Shown here in pieces: positions 1 through 10,199 of a DNA stretch of 64,000 nt. The stretch is taken from the NCBI GenBank assembly GCA_014281115.1, contig JACONQ010000006.1:1302001-1366000 (forward strand), in the 5' to 3' direction. A model generated the notes under the pieces. That model was given only the letters and a program-made list of their open reading frames with translations, had not been told where the DNA came from and did not search any database. Source of the stretch: Laburnicola sp. R22_1 (lineage: Eukaryota > Ascomycota > Dothideomycetes > Pleosporales > Didymosphaeriaceae). Position 1 is the stretch's first letter. Every line of letters starts with the position of its first letter. Position numbers and translations under genes: made by a program.

Positions 1-497
1 TCATCCAGCGGGATATTCACATGTCGAGATTTCAGCACGGAGCCCTCGCCGACCTTGGGCTCAAGCTTCGGTGCAGCAGCAAGGGCGTCGGCTTTGGCGA
101 TCTTCAACGCGGGAGCGCTGGCATCAGGCGAGTGTGCGCGCTTCTTACCCTTGCCTTTTGCCACCGTCGGGGGTGCTGGTGCTGGTCCGCCAACGAGCAA
201 GAAGTCGTCGGGAGCGACGGCATCGCGACTGGCAGACGTCTCGTCCAGCCAATCAAGGGAGACAACGGGAATGTCCTTGGACTCGGCCTCTCGGACCTTC
301 TTCGAGCCCTTCTGGACATCGGCGGCCGTGGAGACCAAATAATTGGTGTCTGCAGTGATGCTTTTTGCGACCTGGCCGCCGAGTGCCGTGATGGTGTTCT
401 GGATTGCTCCGTGGGTGGTGCTGGTGAAAGTGCCGCTAATCGCAACGGTGCAGCCGGCAAGCGGCACCTGCAACGATGTCTTCTTCTTCGGAGGCAT
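1..497 (-). CDS. prpA: PARP (poly-ADP-ribose polymerase), N-terminal part; runs off left edge
   Basis: The minus strand is open from an ATG at 495-497 to the window edge (165 codons). Residues about 8-95 form a BRCT domain: a GCTVAISGTF start, a GGQV..S.T..TNYLV core and a PVVSLDWLDE end. A short basic linker follows (KGKGKKRAHSPD, probably nuclear localisation), and the last visible residues, KSRHVNIPLD, look like the entry to a WGR domain. BRCT followed by WGR at the N-terminus is the layout of fungal PARP of the Aspergillus PrpA type, a nuclear NAD-dependent enzyme of the DNA damage response. The catalytic domain lies outside the window, so activity cannot be judged. The gene is divergent from the F-box gene at 865. 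The start is the first ATG and directly precedes the basic PPKKK stretch. BRCT is secure; PARP is inferred from the domain pair. Confidence 0.75.
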   Translation of the reverse strand, partial: MPPKKKTSLQVPLAGCTVAISGTFTSTTHGAIQNTITALGGQVAKSITADTNYLVSTAADVQKGSKKVREAESKDIPVVSLDWLDETSASRDAVAPDDFLLVGGPAPAPPTVAKGKGKKRAHSPDASAPALKIAKADALAAAPKLEPKVGEGSVLKSRHVNIPLD

Positions 498-864
498 TAT
501 TGCTACCAGCGTGGAGGAACTGACGAAGCGAAACTTGATGAAGTGGTGAATTGAGAATTGAGAGGTGAGTGAGGGATGCGAGTGAGAGAAAGTGTCACGG
601 CGGACATGCACGCCTGCCTTGCTCGGTTCGGACGATGTGATTGGCTACAGATCACGAGCTGGCGCGTCATGCCCGCGCTGCTGCCTAAGCCCCGCAAGGC
701 TGCTGCGCGCCGCTGTGCCTCACCCTTCCCCACCCCATTAAGACGCGCACAAGCCTGCTTCACTGCTTCATCACATAGGCGTGCGATAAAGTCTGCGTCC
801 AGTGAGTTCCCCTACGCTACCGCCAGACGGTAGCAATGTGTTCTGATACGGTACAGACGTCACA
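498..864. promoter_or_regulatory. Shared divergent promoter region, prpA / F-box gene
   Basis: This 367-bp gap separates two start codons pointing away from each other, so both promoters must lie here. I see no clear TATA box and no supported reading frame. Co-regulation is possible but nothing in the sequence demonstrates it. Confidence 0.4.
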
Positions 865-2193
865 ATGGCGGCCACTCTTACTGGAATGCCGCTCGAGCTG
901 CTCGTGCACATCATCGCGACTTACCTCTCCACCAAAGACCTTGGTTCTCTCCGATTGACCAATAAGCATCTCGAGAAGGCGCTGTTCGACAAATTCGCTA
1001 AAGAGTTCTTCACGAAGAAGCAATTCATGCTGACCACCCCGAGTTTGCAAACCCTGGTTGACATCTCCAAGCATGCCGCCCTCAGCAAATGCCTACAACA
1101 TGTCATCATTGGATTGGACCAGTATACCTACGGACCTATTCACGATGAACACAACGAGGCCTATCGCAATGGAAAGGCGGACCAGCTTGCGCTCGTCGGC
1201 TCTGGCCGCTCTCGCGACATGCTTGCAGAGGCATTTCGCAACCTGCCCAGTTTGACTACGCTCGGTATTCGTGATTACAACTCACTGGGCCGCGTACGTG
1301 ACAACAGTCGCTGGCATAGTTACGGTGCGGCAACCGTGTTTCAAGAGACTGGTCTCCATCTCAGCTGTCCATCGTCGACTGCATTGGCTTCCCAGGTGAT
1401 CCCAATGCTCCTGCAAGCACTTGCGGAGGCGGATCGATCAGTGCCCTCCATCGAGATCATTATGCGCAGTCCGGATGCTGGCATGTCTGATCTTGCCTTC
1501 TTCCTTCCACAGACAGATAGCGGTCTAAAGCCCGTACTGGAAGGGCTGCAGTCACTGCTTCTCACACTCCATCTGGATGACCTACATGACTTTAACACCG
1601 AACCGTACTTCGTGGAGTCATTCCTTCTCCGTACATCTTCCCTCAAGCACCTTCGGCTGAACTTCCACGACCGCATTAAGTCGGCCTCGAGCGGTCTCCT
1701 GCATCGACTCAGCACGCACACCAATCTATTGCCGGACCTCCGACGTCTTGATCTTGGCATGTTAACCGCAAATCCTGATGAACTACTTGATTTCTTCAGC
1801 AAATTCTCCCCAACGCTCTCTCATATCGGCCTATGGAAGGTGACGCTTCATGACAATGATTCCAAGCACTGGACAGACTCCGAGGGGCGCTTCAATCCGT
1901 GGCCTCCCTTTCTTCGTGATATCTCTAGGATGCCTTTGCCGTGTCTGAAGAGTATGACACTCGGATGTATCGCGCAAATTGATCTCGTCGATTACATACG
2001 CGTCAATTTTGCGAATGGAAAACACACGCAGGAGCGATCGGGCGACATGAAAACTTGGCTGCCTCAGCTGATTGACGATATGAGAGTGGACTGGCCCGAG
2101 CCTCCGGCATCCAGCTGGGAAGACGAAGATCATAGTGAGGAGGATGACGACGACGACGACAATGATGAAGATATGGAAGACGCGGACGAGTAA
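865..2193 (+). CDS. F-box domain protein with acidic tail
   Basis: Single-exon gene of 442 residues. Residues about 7-45 match an F-box: GMPLELLVHIIATYLSTKD, then LGSLRLTNKHLEKAL. F-box proteins usually bind Skp1 and bring substrates to SCF ubiquitin ligases. The middle, about 120-370, has leucine-rich helical segments reminiscent of degenerate leucine-rich repeats (SLKHLRLNFHD, LRRLDLGML), the usual substrate-binding part in this class. The last 28 residues are almost entirely Asp and Glu. The ATG at 865 places the F-box at the extreme N-terminus, as is typical, and no intron is needed. Fungal genomes encode many such proteins with no known target, so no specific function is claimed. It is transcribed away from the PARP gene. 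Confidence 0.8.
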   Translation: MAATLTGMPLELLVHIIATYLSTKDLGSLRLTNKHLEKALFDKFAKEFFTKKQFMLTTPSLQTLVDISKHAALSKCLQHVIIGLDQYTYGPIHDEHNEAYRNGKADQLALVGSGRSRDMLAEAFRNLPSLTTLGIRDYNSLGRVRDNSRWHSYGAATVFQETGLHLSCPSSTALASQVIPMLLQALAEADRSVPSIEIIMRSPDAGMSDLAFFLPQTDSGLKPVLEGLQSLLLTLHLDDLHDFNTEPYFVESFLLRTSSLKHLRLNFHDRIKSASSGLLHRLSTHTNLLPDLRRLDLGMLTANPDELLDFFSKFSPTLSHIGLWKVTLHDNDSKHWTDSEGRFNPWPPFLRDISRMPLPCLKSMTLGCIAQIDLVDYIRVNFANGKHTQERSGDMKTWLPQLIDDMRVDWPEPPASSWEDEDHSEEDDDDDDNDEDMEDADE

Positions 2194-3942
2194 TAGTGAT
2201 GACTATGTCACCGAATTATGAGACTCTTTGGAAGTATCACGGAGACGGCTGAGCAAACTGTGACAAATCTGGCTTTTTTCTAATTTCGAATCGACAATAG
2301 AAAAGTGCAACCCATACTTTCGCTGTGCTTTTCTCGTAGTTTTCCATTATCAATCCCCTCAACCTTCCAATTCTCCCCATCGGTCTTGTTCATAATTTAT
2401 TATGAATCCCGACTGCTTCTTCCATTCTGAAGGCCACTCTGAGACATGTAATGTTTAGTGCGACTGAGCTGTCGGTGGATGTTGGCCTGGGTAGTAGCGG
2501 GCCCGTGCCCTGGTCAATCATGCTTTGGTCGCTTCGGCTGCGGGAAGTTCATCGACACTCGTGCGTCGAGACTATGAGCGACGCTTAAACATTCCAGGAT
2601 GCCAACGAAGCATTTGCGATTAGCTACGCATGCTTTGGTTAAGTTAATGGTCCGAATGAGAATAGGGCACGGAGTATAACCAATCATATATATAGTATTG
2701 TCTATCTTTTAAATTTATAGTGTATCCTACTCATCTGCTAGGCAGTAAGTAGCGACACACAACTATAGACAAGTCAATTGGTAGACACGTACCATTCCCC
2801 AAGAATAAAACAACGCTTGCCCGCCAACTTCAACGTTCACAGTGAAAGAGAGCGGGACGTATAGCTCACTATTGCACCACAGAGAGCTACGTACAGCCCC
2901 ACGTGCAGGTGCAAGCAAGTCAAACCAAAACCACTGGAATGTGCCAACTCATCCCACATCCCTTACCTCACGTACTCGGCCCAAGCATATATCCCCGCAC
3001 CCCACCCAACCACACAAACATATACTTACCACGCTTCCTCCCACAACCTCCGCTTCCCCTCTTCAGCCCAGAACACCAATCCAACCACGCCGCTGGCATC
3101 GCAATATAGCACACTCCCGGCGGAAAACCAAGAAGAAGGTGAACCCGGAACGGAATCCGAGTCGGTGGCATCGACGGGTACGCCACGCGACCGCGACCGC
3201 GATTCCGAACGAGATCGGAAGACGGTATCGTCACGGAGAGAAAAAGTGGCGCTTCGGGAACGAGAGCATCTACCGTGGGAGAAGAGGGAGAGAGAGAGTC
3301 GCGCTGGGACAGGAGTATTTTGACGCGTTTAAGAAGTGGCCGTGTTGTGGGGCGTCGAGGGAGAAGGGTAGTAGGGGGCTGGTGGATAGATTGGTGGGGG
3401 GAGAGATAGCATAGTTCTAAAGAGAGGTTTAGCATATAGGTAAGGACGTCTATTGTAGGATTTGTGATGAGATTTTGTGAATTTTTGGAAAGTTAGAATG
3501 AGAAGAAAGGGATTCTAGTTGGGACTCAGGAATTTGATTATCGAAAACACATCATTGGGGCTGTCAACGCTATGCGACGCCTGTACGCCGCTACCATATA
3601 ACGCCCAGAGCTGGTGACTCGCATGAGGAGCAAGTAGCGCACGTCTAATGCAGCCTCAAGATATGACCATGTCATTGCGCCGTGTTCCGATTCAAGCGAA
3701 TATACCGCCCCAAGTCGCTGCTTTACCTTTTTCAATGCGTTTTCAGCAGACCCACAGCTTTCCCTTACAGCGTTGTACCGTATACCAAAAGGTCTGCGAT
3801 GTTTCTCTTCCTGATACCGCCCCAAGTTGAAAGTTTTTGAAGACTTGAACGTCCGTATGCCGTGTCATTTCGCAATAGACAGAACCAAAACGTTTGGCCA
3901 GGTCCTATGTCGATTGAGATCGAACAGCAATGCGTGCAACGC
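2194..3942. other. Intergenic, 1.75 kb, with one doubtful coding stretch
   Basis: No confident gene is seen between the F-box gene and the convergent DnaJ gene. AT-rich tracts lie at 2690-2730. The only segment with protein-like composition is the separately listed stretch at 2861-3323. Confidence 0.5.
2861..3323 (+). pseudogene. Possible coding exon or gene remnant, unrecognised
   Basis: The frame in phase with position 2910 is open from just after a TAG near 2858-2860 to a TGA at 3321-3323. It reads like protein: a Ser/Thr/Pro-rich first half, then a highly charged, probably helical second half (TPRDRDRDSERDRKTVSSRR, then EKVALREREHLPWEKRERES). Two other plus-strand frames are also open across part of the stretch, so simple composition may explain it. 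There is no in-frame ATG upstream, and an upstream exon joined at an AG such as the one before 2910 would be required. No family is recognised. It could be the last exon of a small gene or a decayed gene. Confidence 0.22.
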
Positions 3943-5701
3943 TCATACCGCCACAGGCTGCTCCGACTTGATCAAGCTCAAGCTGGTCTTGCACTCTTTG
4001 CACGCCACCGCCCCGCCTACAGGACAGCGGTATGCGGACTGCAAGTTCGGGCGCTTACAGAACCAGCATTTCCATTGGCGTCCTACCCAGATCCATCGAA
4101 GGTTGACGACGACGCCGTCGGCGGGGATGGCCCGGCCTTGTGCTTCCCATGTGCTTAGGAATTCGTCCTTTGTATCGTAGATGTATTCGAGAGCCCGTTG
4201 TAGCTTGCTGGCTCGAGACTCTGGCTCGTGGTCAGGTTTGGCACGCTCGGCGGTCTTTGGGGTCTTCGCGGTCTTTTGTGCGGCAGCTTGCTGAGCGGCT
4301 TGCTCTGCGGCAGCTTCCTCCTTCGCCTTTAGTTCCGCGGCAGCTTGTTGTGCAGCAGCTTCCTCTTTCTTTCTCTGTTCTTCCGCAGCCAGCGCCTTTG
4401 CGTGCTCTTCAGCAGCAGCAGCAGCCGCCGCAGCCGCCCGCTCTTCTGCTATCTGGGCGGCTTTTGCCTTCTTCCGCGCGGCAGCTTGTTCTTTCGCCTT
4501 CTGCTTAGCGGCGGCTTGCTTCCTCGCCTTCTGCTCTGCAGCTGCCTCGTCCGCCGCTTTCTTTTCGGCAGCAGCAAGATCCCTCGCCCTCTGCTCAGCA
4601 GCGGCCTCCTTCGCCGCTTTCCGTTCGGCGGCAGCAAGCTTCGTTGCTTTCTTCTCGGCAGCAGCAGCTTCTTTTGCCTTCTGTTCCTCGGCAGCTATCG
4701 CTTTCGCTTCTTCCTCGGCGGCTGCTTTCTCGGCTTCCTGCTCAGCGATTTGCTGGCGGATGAGCTCGCGAGCGGCTTGTTCGGCCGCCGCTTGCTCTTT
4801 CGCTTTCTGCTTGGCGGCTGCTGCTTCGGCTGCTGCTTCGGCTGCTGCTTTCTGTTCGGCCGCCTGACGCTTGGCTTCCTGGCGAGCCTGTTCGGCAGCT
4901 TCCTTCTCTTTGCGCGCAGTGATCTCTTCACGGACCCGCATACGCTCCTTGTAACCCTCCGGGTCTTTCTTCTTCTGGTCTTTCTCGAACTGCAGCCTCA
5001 GGAATCGATTCCGACATCCTTCGCACGAGCAGTTGGCGCGTGAGGGTGCGCTAGATTTGGCCTTTCCCCGGGTATTGTTCTTCCTCTGAGACTTGTCGTG
5101 CAAGCTGTCCTCCTGCTTGATCCTCTCGTCGCGTGCCTCTTCTTCATCGATAATGCCCTGCTTCTTCGACTGAGCCGCGTGCGCCTTGCGTTGTTCGGCA
5201 GAGGCTTTCTCCCGCTGAGCACGCCAGGCCGCGAAGTCGGCGTCCTCGGCCTCGTCGTCGTCATCATCATACTCGGGGAAGCCATGCGAGAAACCATATG
5301 TGCCGGCATATGCCTGTGCACGTCGTGCCTGTCGCCTGAGAAACTCTTCCAGTTCTCGTTCCCACTCGTCGTAGTAGTCGTCGTCGTCATCATAGTAATA
5401 GTAGCCGTAGTCACCATACTCGGCCGCGTCCTCGCCAGCATCGTATTGCTCTCGCGTGGTGGGGTCGCGAAGGATCTCGTAGGCTTCCTGGACCTGGTCG
5501 CAGCTGCACGTCAGCACTGAATCATCATCCAATGCGAGCGTGGACGCTCACCTTGCGGAACTCGGCGGCGTCGACAGTTTGGCCCGGGGTTTGCTTGTCC
5601 GGGTGGTGCTCTAATACGAGCCGGCGATAGGCCTGCCTAATCTCGATGTCAGTCGCTGTCTCATCGATGCCCAGGTCGGCATAGTAGTTGGGCCGCGGCA
5701 T
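3943..5701 (-). CDS. J-domain (DnaJ/Hsp40) protein with long Ala/Lys/Glu coiled coil and C-terminal Cys4 motif
   Basis: Two exons: 5552-5701 (50 codons from MPRPNYYADLG) and 3943-5493, with a 58-bp intron 5494-5551 (GTGAGC donor, CAG acceptor). Splicing is phase 0 and rejoins the J domain as AEFRK|VQEAYEILRD, giving about 566 residues. The J domain covers about residues 5-72 with the diagnostic HPD at 33-35, which stimulates Hsp70 ATPase. An acidic Tyr/Asp-rich segment follows, then a cluster of Cys (NCSCEGCRNRF), then about 270 residues of Ala/Glu/Lys/Gln repeats that should form a long coiled coil. The C-terminal 65 residues contain two CxxC pairs (CWFC, CKEC), likely a zinc-binding fold. 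There is no signal peptide or membrane segment, so it is probably cytosolic or nuclear. An in-frame ATG at 5714-5716 would add five residues. The J domain is certain; the client is unknown. Confidence 0.85.
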
Positions 5702-6792
5702 CGTCGCTGCTTGCAAAAAAGGCGCCTAAATTAGTTGACTTGGGGCGGGCAGAGGGCTGCAGGTGGAAGTTCGTCGCTGAGGTGGAATTTATGCAGCTGC
5801 TGTGCGGGTGGCGGGGTTGCGGGTTAGAAGCAGCGCGCGCAGTTTGGAACGTTTGTACCACGGCGCGCTCAACGAGACCTTATCGACGCGGGTGTCCGCA
5901 GGAACAAACGAAGCTGTACAATAGCAGCCAGCCCGACAATCAAGCCGCCTTCTCATCACGCCGCAAGTAGGCTGAAATAGTGCGCAGCATGGGAATAGGA
6001 GCCCAAGACGCGGTGAAGGAGAGGTGGTGAAGGGTGCGAGACACCAAAATGACGCGTCGGCATGTGATTTGCCCTCCAAGCGAGCCAATCAGAGACGCTC
6101 GCACCACTGCTCTCTTCACCGTCGACGATTCACTGGTGGCCACGTCTCACCGAGAGATCGTACAGCCTGTCGTCCTTGAGCCATGGCACAGAAGCAGTCC
6201 ACCTGGCCGACCAAGGGACGGTCCGCCGTCGTTCCATGGATCCATGCATCGCCATCATTTACGTGCGGGCCCCGTCATACCGCGAGTCGCTGTCCATGGC
6301 GTCCCGCGACTCATCCGACGAGATGGACGCAACCTTATTCACGTCACAATCTGCTCCTTTTTCGCCGAGAAACGCGCGTGGCTTTTACTATGGAAATTTA
6401 CGACGTACCTGTCTGACCCGAACCTTCGTAAAAGCGCAGGGGGTAACCGCCACCGCCACCATTGTCAGCCTCGCCCCGAATAAGAGCAGTCCATGTTTCA
6501 ATGGCACCAATCATCATGCTCCTCCTAGTATGAAAAGTGAAAAGCGCACGTCCAATACGTAACACAGCCCAGGTGGAGGCCCCAAACTGAAGGATGGCCT
6601 CAAACGGAGTTAGGTATTACGCGAAATGAGCTCGTGTCTGCATGTCAGAAGCTTGACAACATGCTTGATGCAGGGCTGAGAGGCTACAGCGCACCTATAA
6701 CTGGCGACCTTGCGCTGCCGCCTGACCCTGCTTCTCACTCACGCTTTCACCTTTATTGCGGACCACACTCTTTCCGTTAAATCGCTTTCAAA
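5702..6792. other. Intergenic 1.09 kb between divergent genes
   Basis: This holds the promoters of the DnaJ gene (minus) and the GPI-type secreted protein gene (plus). Several frames stay open in the GC-rich middle, but none has protein-like composition or a recognisable domain, and I reject them as genes. Confidence 0.5.
6696..6700 (+). promoter_or_regulatory. Possible TATA element of the secreted protein gene
   Basis: A TATAA lies 93 bp before the ATG at 6793 and is followed by a pyrimidine-rich tract up to the start codon, a common arrangement in strongly expressed fungal genes. Position and motif only. Confidence 0.3.
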
Positions 6793-7575
6793 ATGCATAC
6801 CTCGATCGCTCTACTCACTCTCCTGAGCGCCTCTGTTCTTGCAGCTCCTCGACCTGTGGTAGAAGTCGTCCAGATCCGCCAAATCTTGAAGCGCCAGGAG
6901 TCCTCTCCCACCGACCTAGCTAGCCTCATCCCATCGAACCTAGCTAGCCTCATCCCATCGGACCTCGCTACTCTGATCCCATCCGGCATCGACTTGAACT
7001 CACTCATTCCATCCGGCTGCGTACCACCGGCCGACCTCATAGGCCCTACGCCTCCCCCGGCGCTCGTCTCCGCGATCGCAACATGGACCGATTATTGTGA
7101 CGAACCCTCTTTCACCGGCGAGGCGGGCAAGCAGTACACCTCCTACGTGAGCGCCGCCAGCTCATGGGCCGAGGAAATCAAGCCCAAATTCGAGAGCTGG
7201 CTTAGCGTTTTCGAGACGGCTTGTCCGTATGCCGATATGATGCCGTCGATAGACCCAGGCAATACTATTGCCATGAGTATTGCAAGCTGTGGTAGCATGA
7301 CGAAGACGGGCACTCCGAGTGCTCGTCCCACGGGTAGTGCTTCATCTGATGGGGCTGCCCCGATTGGATCAGGTACTGCCACGGATGGTGATGCTGAGCC
7401 TACAGAGGGCGGTGCCGAGTCTACGGATGGTGGTGCTGAGCCTACGGGTGCTGCTGCATCAGACGGCGCAGCTGGCACTGGGTCCGAGTCCCCTGGTGCT
7501 GCGCCTCAGCAGACTGCTTTTGCTGCCGCTGCGGGTGTGTTCGCGGGTGTTGTTGGTATTGTGGCTGTTCTGTAA
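6793..7575 (+). CDS. Small secreted, probably GPI-anchored Ser/Thr/Ala-rich protein with LIPS repeats
   Basis: Single exon, 260 residues. Residues 1-17 are a classic signal peptide (MHTSIALLTLLSASVLAAP), with a Kex2-type KR at 33-34. Residues about 40-75 hold four imperfect copies of a DLASLIPS-like unit. The core (about 85-165) has PPPALVSAIATWTDYC and paired Cys, with a length and pattern I associate with an uncharacterised family of small secreted proteins in Pezizomycotina. Residues about 170-235 are a Thr/Ser/Gly/Ala-rich stalk with TDG/EPT repeats, likely O-glycosylated. The last about 23 residues are hydrophobic and end in VAVL, fitting a GPI-attachment signal. Probable location is cell wall or plasma membrane. 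A role in the wall or in host contact is possible but unproven. The ATG is the first Met and gives the signal peptide directly. Confidence 0.8.
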   Translation: MHTSIALLTLLSASVLAAPRPVVEVVQIRQILKRQESSPTDLASLIPSNLASLIPSDLATLIPSGIDLNSLIPSGCVPPADLIGPTPPPALVSAIATWTDYCDEPSFTGEAGKQYTSYVSAASSWAEEIKPKFESWLSVFETACPYADMMPSIDPGNTIAMSIASCGSMTKTGTPSARPTGSASSDGAAPIGSGTATDGDAEPTEGGAESTDGGAEPTGAAASDGAAGTGSESPGAAPQQTAFAAAAGVFAGVVGIVAVL

Positions 7576-7859
7576 ACATATTGAACTTGAACACAAGATG
7601 GGCCTAGCAATGATGTCCGGCTTTCATCTCACAGACAACTTAGACTCAACCATGGGAACACAGTATGGGGTTGGCTCAGGTGTATCGCATTTTATAGCGG
7701 GACACTCAAGGACTATTAAACTATTAATTATTGGCAGATATAACATCTTCATTTCATTGTTGACAAATCTAACACCTTCATCTCTTTGTATGGGAACATT
7801 CAATGAGCACTGGAGGAGGAACTCCAGATCTTACGGTCTATCTTGAATGCACGAAAGCT

Positions 7860-9452
7860 TCACGCATACGCCCGGCGTGGAGGTGGGGTTTCACCTGCCG
7901 GTGTTGAATTAAGGCATGGCACCTTCTGCCGTGCTGGACAGATTATACTACGGCACTCCGGACACTTGTTGCTATAATCCTCGATCCCATTGATCAGGGA
8001 ACGCACGCATTCGATGTGAAGTACATGCTGACAAGCCAGTGTGACCAAGGGCTCAGAACAAAGATCCTCATAACAAATACTGCACTCGCCTTCCAAGACT
8101 ATACCTTGCGTAGTAATACCGTAATCGAAAGGATTAAGTGGCGTCCCTACGGCTTCAAACTTGATGTCTTCAAGCTCAGGTGGCTCGAATTCCGAATCGT
8201 CGGCTATCGAATCGTCTTCGTCGACTATCGACTCGTCTTCGTAGTCCGACTCGTCGAGGTCTAAGAAGAAACCTGCAGCATTCTCCTCGCCTATAATGGA
8301 ATTACCAGTGTCCAGCATAGAATCCGGCGTACGAAACCGATCATAATGGGAGAGGAAGAAAGAGTCCTGCGCCGGCGCATCAGGCTCCAACAGTGCCCCG
8401 AGCTGCAACTCATCACGAATGATTTCTACAATGTCATCACGACGCGATGCCAGCGCAGGAGATGTTATAGCGTGCTTAGCAAACGCAGCATACATATGCC
8501 AGCCTACACGGTTTGGTACCGGAGGAACCTCATTTGCCACCAGCTGAACCATGATACGCATAGCGTCTGTACAGAGATCCTCCAACACGCCCACAAGGTT
8601 GGTGTTGACGAGATGGCGCCGTGCACGGCTTGACAGATTGGAAAGCGGGTTCGTCACTTCGGCTAGAAACATTGCGCCAACCCGCTTCCTCAGTACGGGA
8701 CTTACTTTCGGTTCCGCCTCGCCGTCACACTCCGGGATAACCAGCGCTATCGGAATCAACCAGCAGCGCATAATCTCCGCGATGACTTCCTTGTCCTCGT
8801 TCAAGAACGGCGTCAGTGCCCCCGTGAGTGTTCTAAAGGCTCCTCCCCGGACCCAAAACGCGGGTATGTCGTGTACGGTAGGGATGGCAGAGACGAAATT
8901 CTCCTCCGGCTGATAGAACCGATTGATCCATAGATTAAAGCTCCAATGCACAGTCTGCAGCGCCTCGATAACTATCATTGTCGATCGCAGGAGATGATGA
9001 TCTCCAAAGACATGGAGGCTCACGAACTCGTGGTGCGGATCCCCGATGTCCCGTACGATTCTGCTGGCAAACAGCTCGTCGCTCACTTCGTCAAAGGCAG
9101 GGAATGTGACGGAACCGAAACGGAATTTCTCGACGAGATTGGTGTTCCATTTCTGCTGGGCGAATTCTATCGTTTCGGGGCTGGGGGCGAGCGTCATTTG
9201 GGAGCGGACGATGAGTTGGTAGTGCTGAAGGAGGACCAGGATATCGTGGTTTGGGTTGGGCGATTGGGATTCGATGCGTTGGATGCATTTTTGGAGGTGG
9301 GGGAAGGTGCTGGTGCTGGTGTAGGCTAAGTAGGGTCGGGCACCTCGGCCAATGCGTGAGGTCGAGCGCATCGCGCGGGGTCGGTAGTCGTTACCGGAAT
9401 TCATGGTAACTTGGATAGGTTGTAGTTTTTTTTGTTTAGTTGATGGGTTCAT
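7860..9452 (-). CDS. RING-H2 finger protein, putative E3 ubiquitin ligase
   Basis: Single exon, 530 residues. Near the C-terminus (about 455-500) is a RING-H2 motif: CSICYEDL, ACQHVLHIEC and CPECR, giving C-x2-C, C-x-H-x2-H-x2-C and C-x2-C spacing. RING-H2 domains bind E2 enzymes and act as ubiquitin ligases. The long N-terminal region (about 40-380) is mostly helical with no domain I recognise. A highly acidic segment (about 395-435, DESDYEDES then DEDDS) precedes the RING. No membrane segment is seen. An alternative start at Met17 (9404) would drop a Lys/Gln-rich leader; the upstream ATG is kept because nothing excludes it. It converges with the plus-strand secreted protein gene, leaving 284 bp between stops. 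Ligase activity is inferred from the motif and the substrate is unknown. Confidence 0.8.
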   Translation of the reverse strand: MNPSTKQKKLQPIQVTMNSGNDYRPRAMRSTSRIGRGARPYLAYTSTSTFPHLQKCIQRIESQSPNPNHDILVLLQHYQLIVRSQMTLAPSPETIEFAQQKWNTNLVEKFRFGSVTFPAFDEVSDELFASRIVRDIGDPHHEFVSLHVFGDHHLLRSTMIVIEALQTVHWSFNLWINRFYQPEENFVSAIPTVHDIPAFWVRGGAFRTLTGALTPFLNEDKEVIAEIMRCWLIPIALVIPECDGEAEPKVSPVLRKRVGAMFLAEVTNPLSNLSSRARRHLVNTNLVGVLEDLCTDAMRIMVQLVANEVPPVPNRVGWHMYAAFAKHAITSPALASRRDDIVEIIRDELQLGALLEPDAPAQDSFFLSHYDRFRTPDSMLDTGNSIIGEENAAGFFLDLDESDYEDESIVDEDDSIADDSEFEPPELEDIKFEAVGTPLNPFDYGITTQGIVLEGECSICYEDLCSEPLVTLACQHVLHIECVRSLINGIEDYSNKCPECRSIICPARQKVPCLNSTPAGETPPPRRAYA

Positions 9453-10199
9453 GGTTGGAGGGTTTTATATCGATAGAAGTTTGGCGTTGTGTATGCGCGT
9501 ACAATGATCGTGGTTTCGTTGTTGTGGATGCACAATGTTGCACTATCGAAGACGTTGTATCTATACGTAAAGACAATCTCAGACTATGGGGTAAATCTGT
9601 GCTTCGGCAAGTAAGTTAGTGTTCATTGGGGTGAAATGGCATAGTTTAAGTGCTGGTGTAACAATCAGGTTTTGCGTGAGATGGCGCAGATATTGTAGGA
9701 GTTCGAATCTTCGGATTGTCCTGTAACATTTTTTGAAGAAACCAAGCTTTTCTATGATCAAGAAGACTTCGCGCACTCTCGGTACACGGTAACCAAGCTT
9801 TTCATCAAGTATATGTATGCCCTTGTTGCATGTGGAAGAATGGTCCCAGGTCAACAATTTTATTTTCTACTTTTCTGATCACTCAAGAATCGTCACAAGT
9901 CAGCAATTTTATTTTCCACTTTATGATCACTCAAGACATTCTGATACGGATATTGTTATTATTCCCCAATACTAGGGGATGTAATTTCGATATAGCTACT
10001 TCCGAGCGACATACGCGGGTGCGCAGTCGTCACTGGAGGCAAGTTAAAAACGACCATGCCAATTGCCCATGCCTGCGACCCCACTAAGCTTGCTTGTAGT
10101 AAATCCATTACGCTCTTTGGGCGACGCTTTGCCATCGTGAAACAACAAGCCTTGCTGAGACTCATAGGTTGTAAAATGACGCTGGCGAGATGATCAAAT
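9453..10199. other. Intergenic 747 bp, AT-rich, with a local duplication
   Basis: No gene is supported. It contains the imperfect direct duplication listed at 9850-9946 and two nearby copies of ACCAAGCTTTTC (about 9740 and 9792). A motif at 9771-9792 recurs near 41960. Confidence 0.5.
9850..9946. repeat. Imperfect tandem duplication, about 49-bp unit
   Basis: Two adjacent units share the words CAATTTTATTTTC and TGATCACTCAAGA at the same spacing, with a few substitutions and one short length difference. It looks like a local tandem duplication in non-coding DNA. Confidence 0.6.

Noticed and set aside
104..460. Arg/Ser/Pro-rich minus-strand frame of 118 codons
   Set aside because: Overlaps the BRCT frame of the PARP gene in another phase; the BRCT frame has clear domain identity.
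4140..5043. Long plus-strand frames rich in Leu, Ser and Phe
   Set aside because: Antisense shadows of the Ala/Lys/Glu repeats of the J-domain protein; composition follows from the repeat.
9681..9716. GAGTTCGAATC resembling a tRNA B-box
   Set aside because: No A-box or foldable acceptor and anticodon arms at the right distance.
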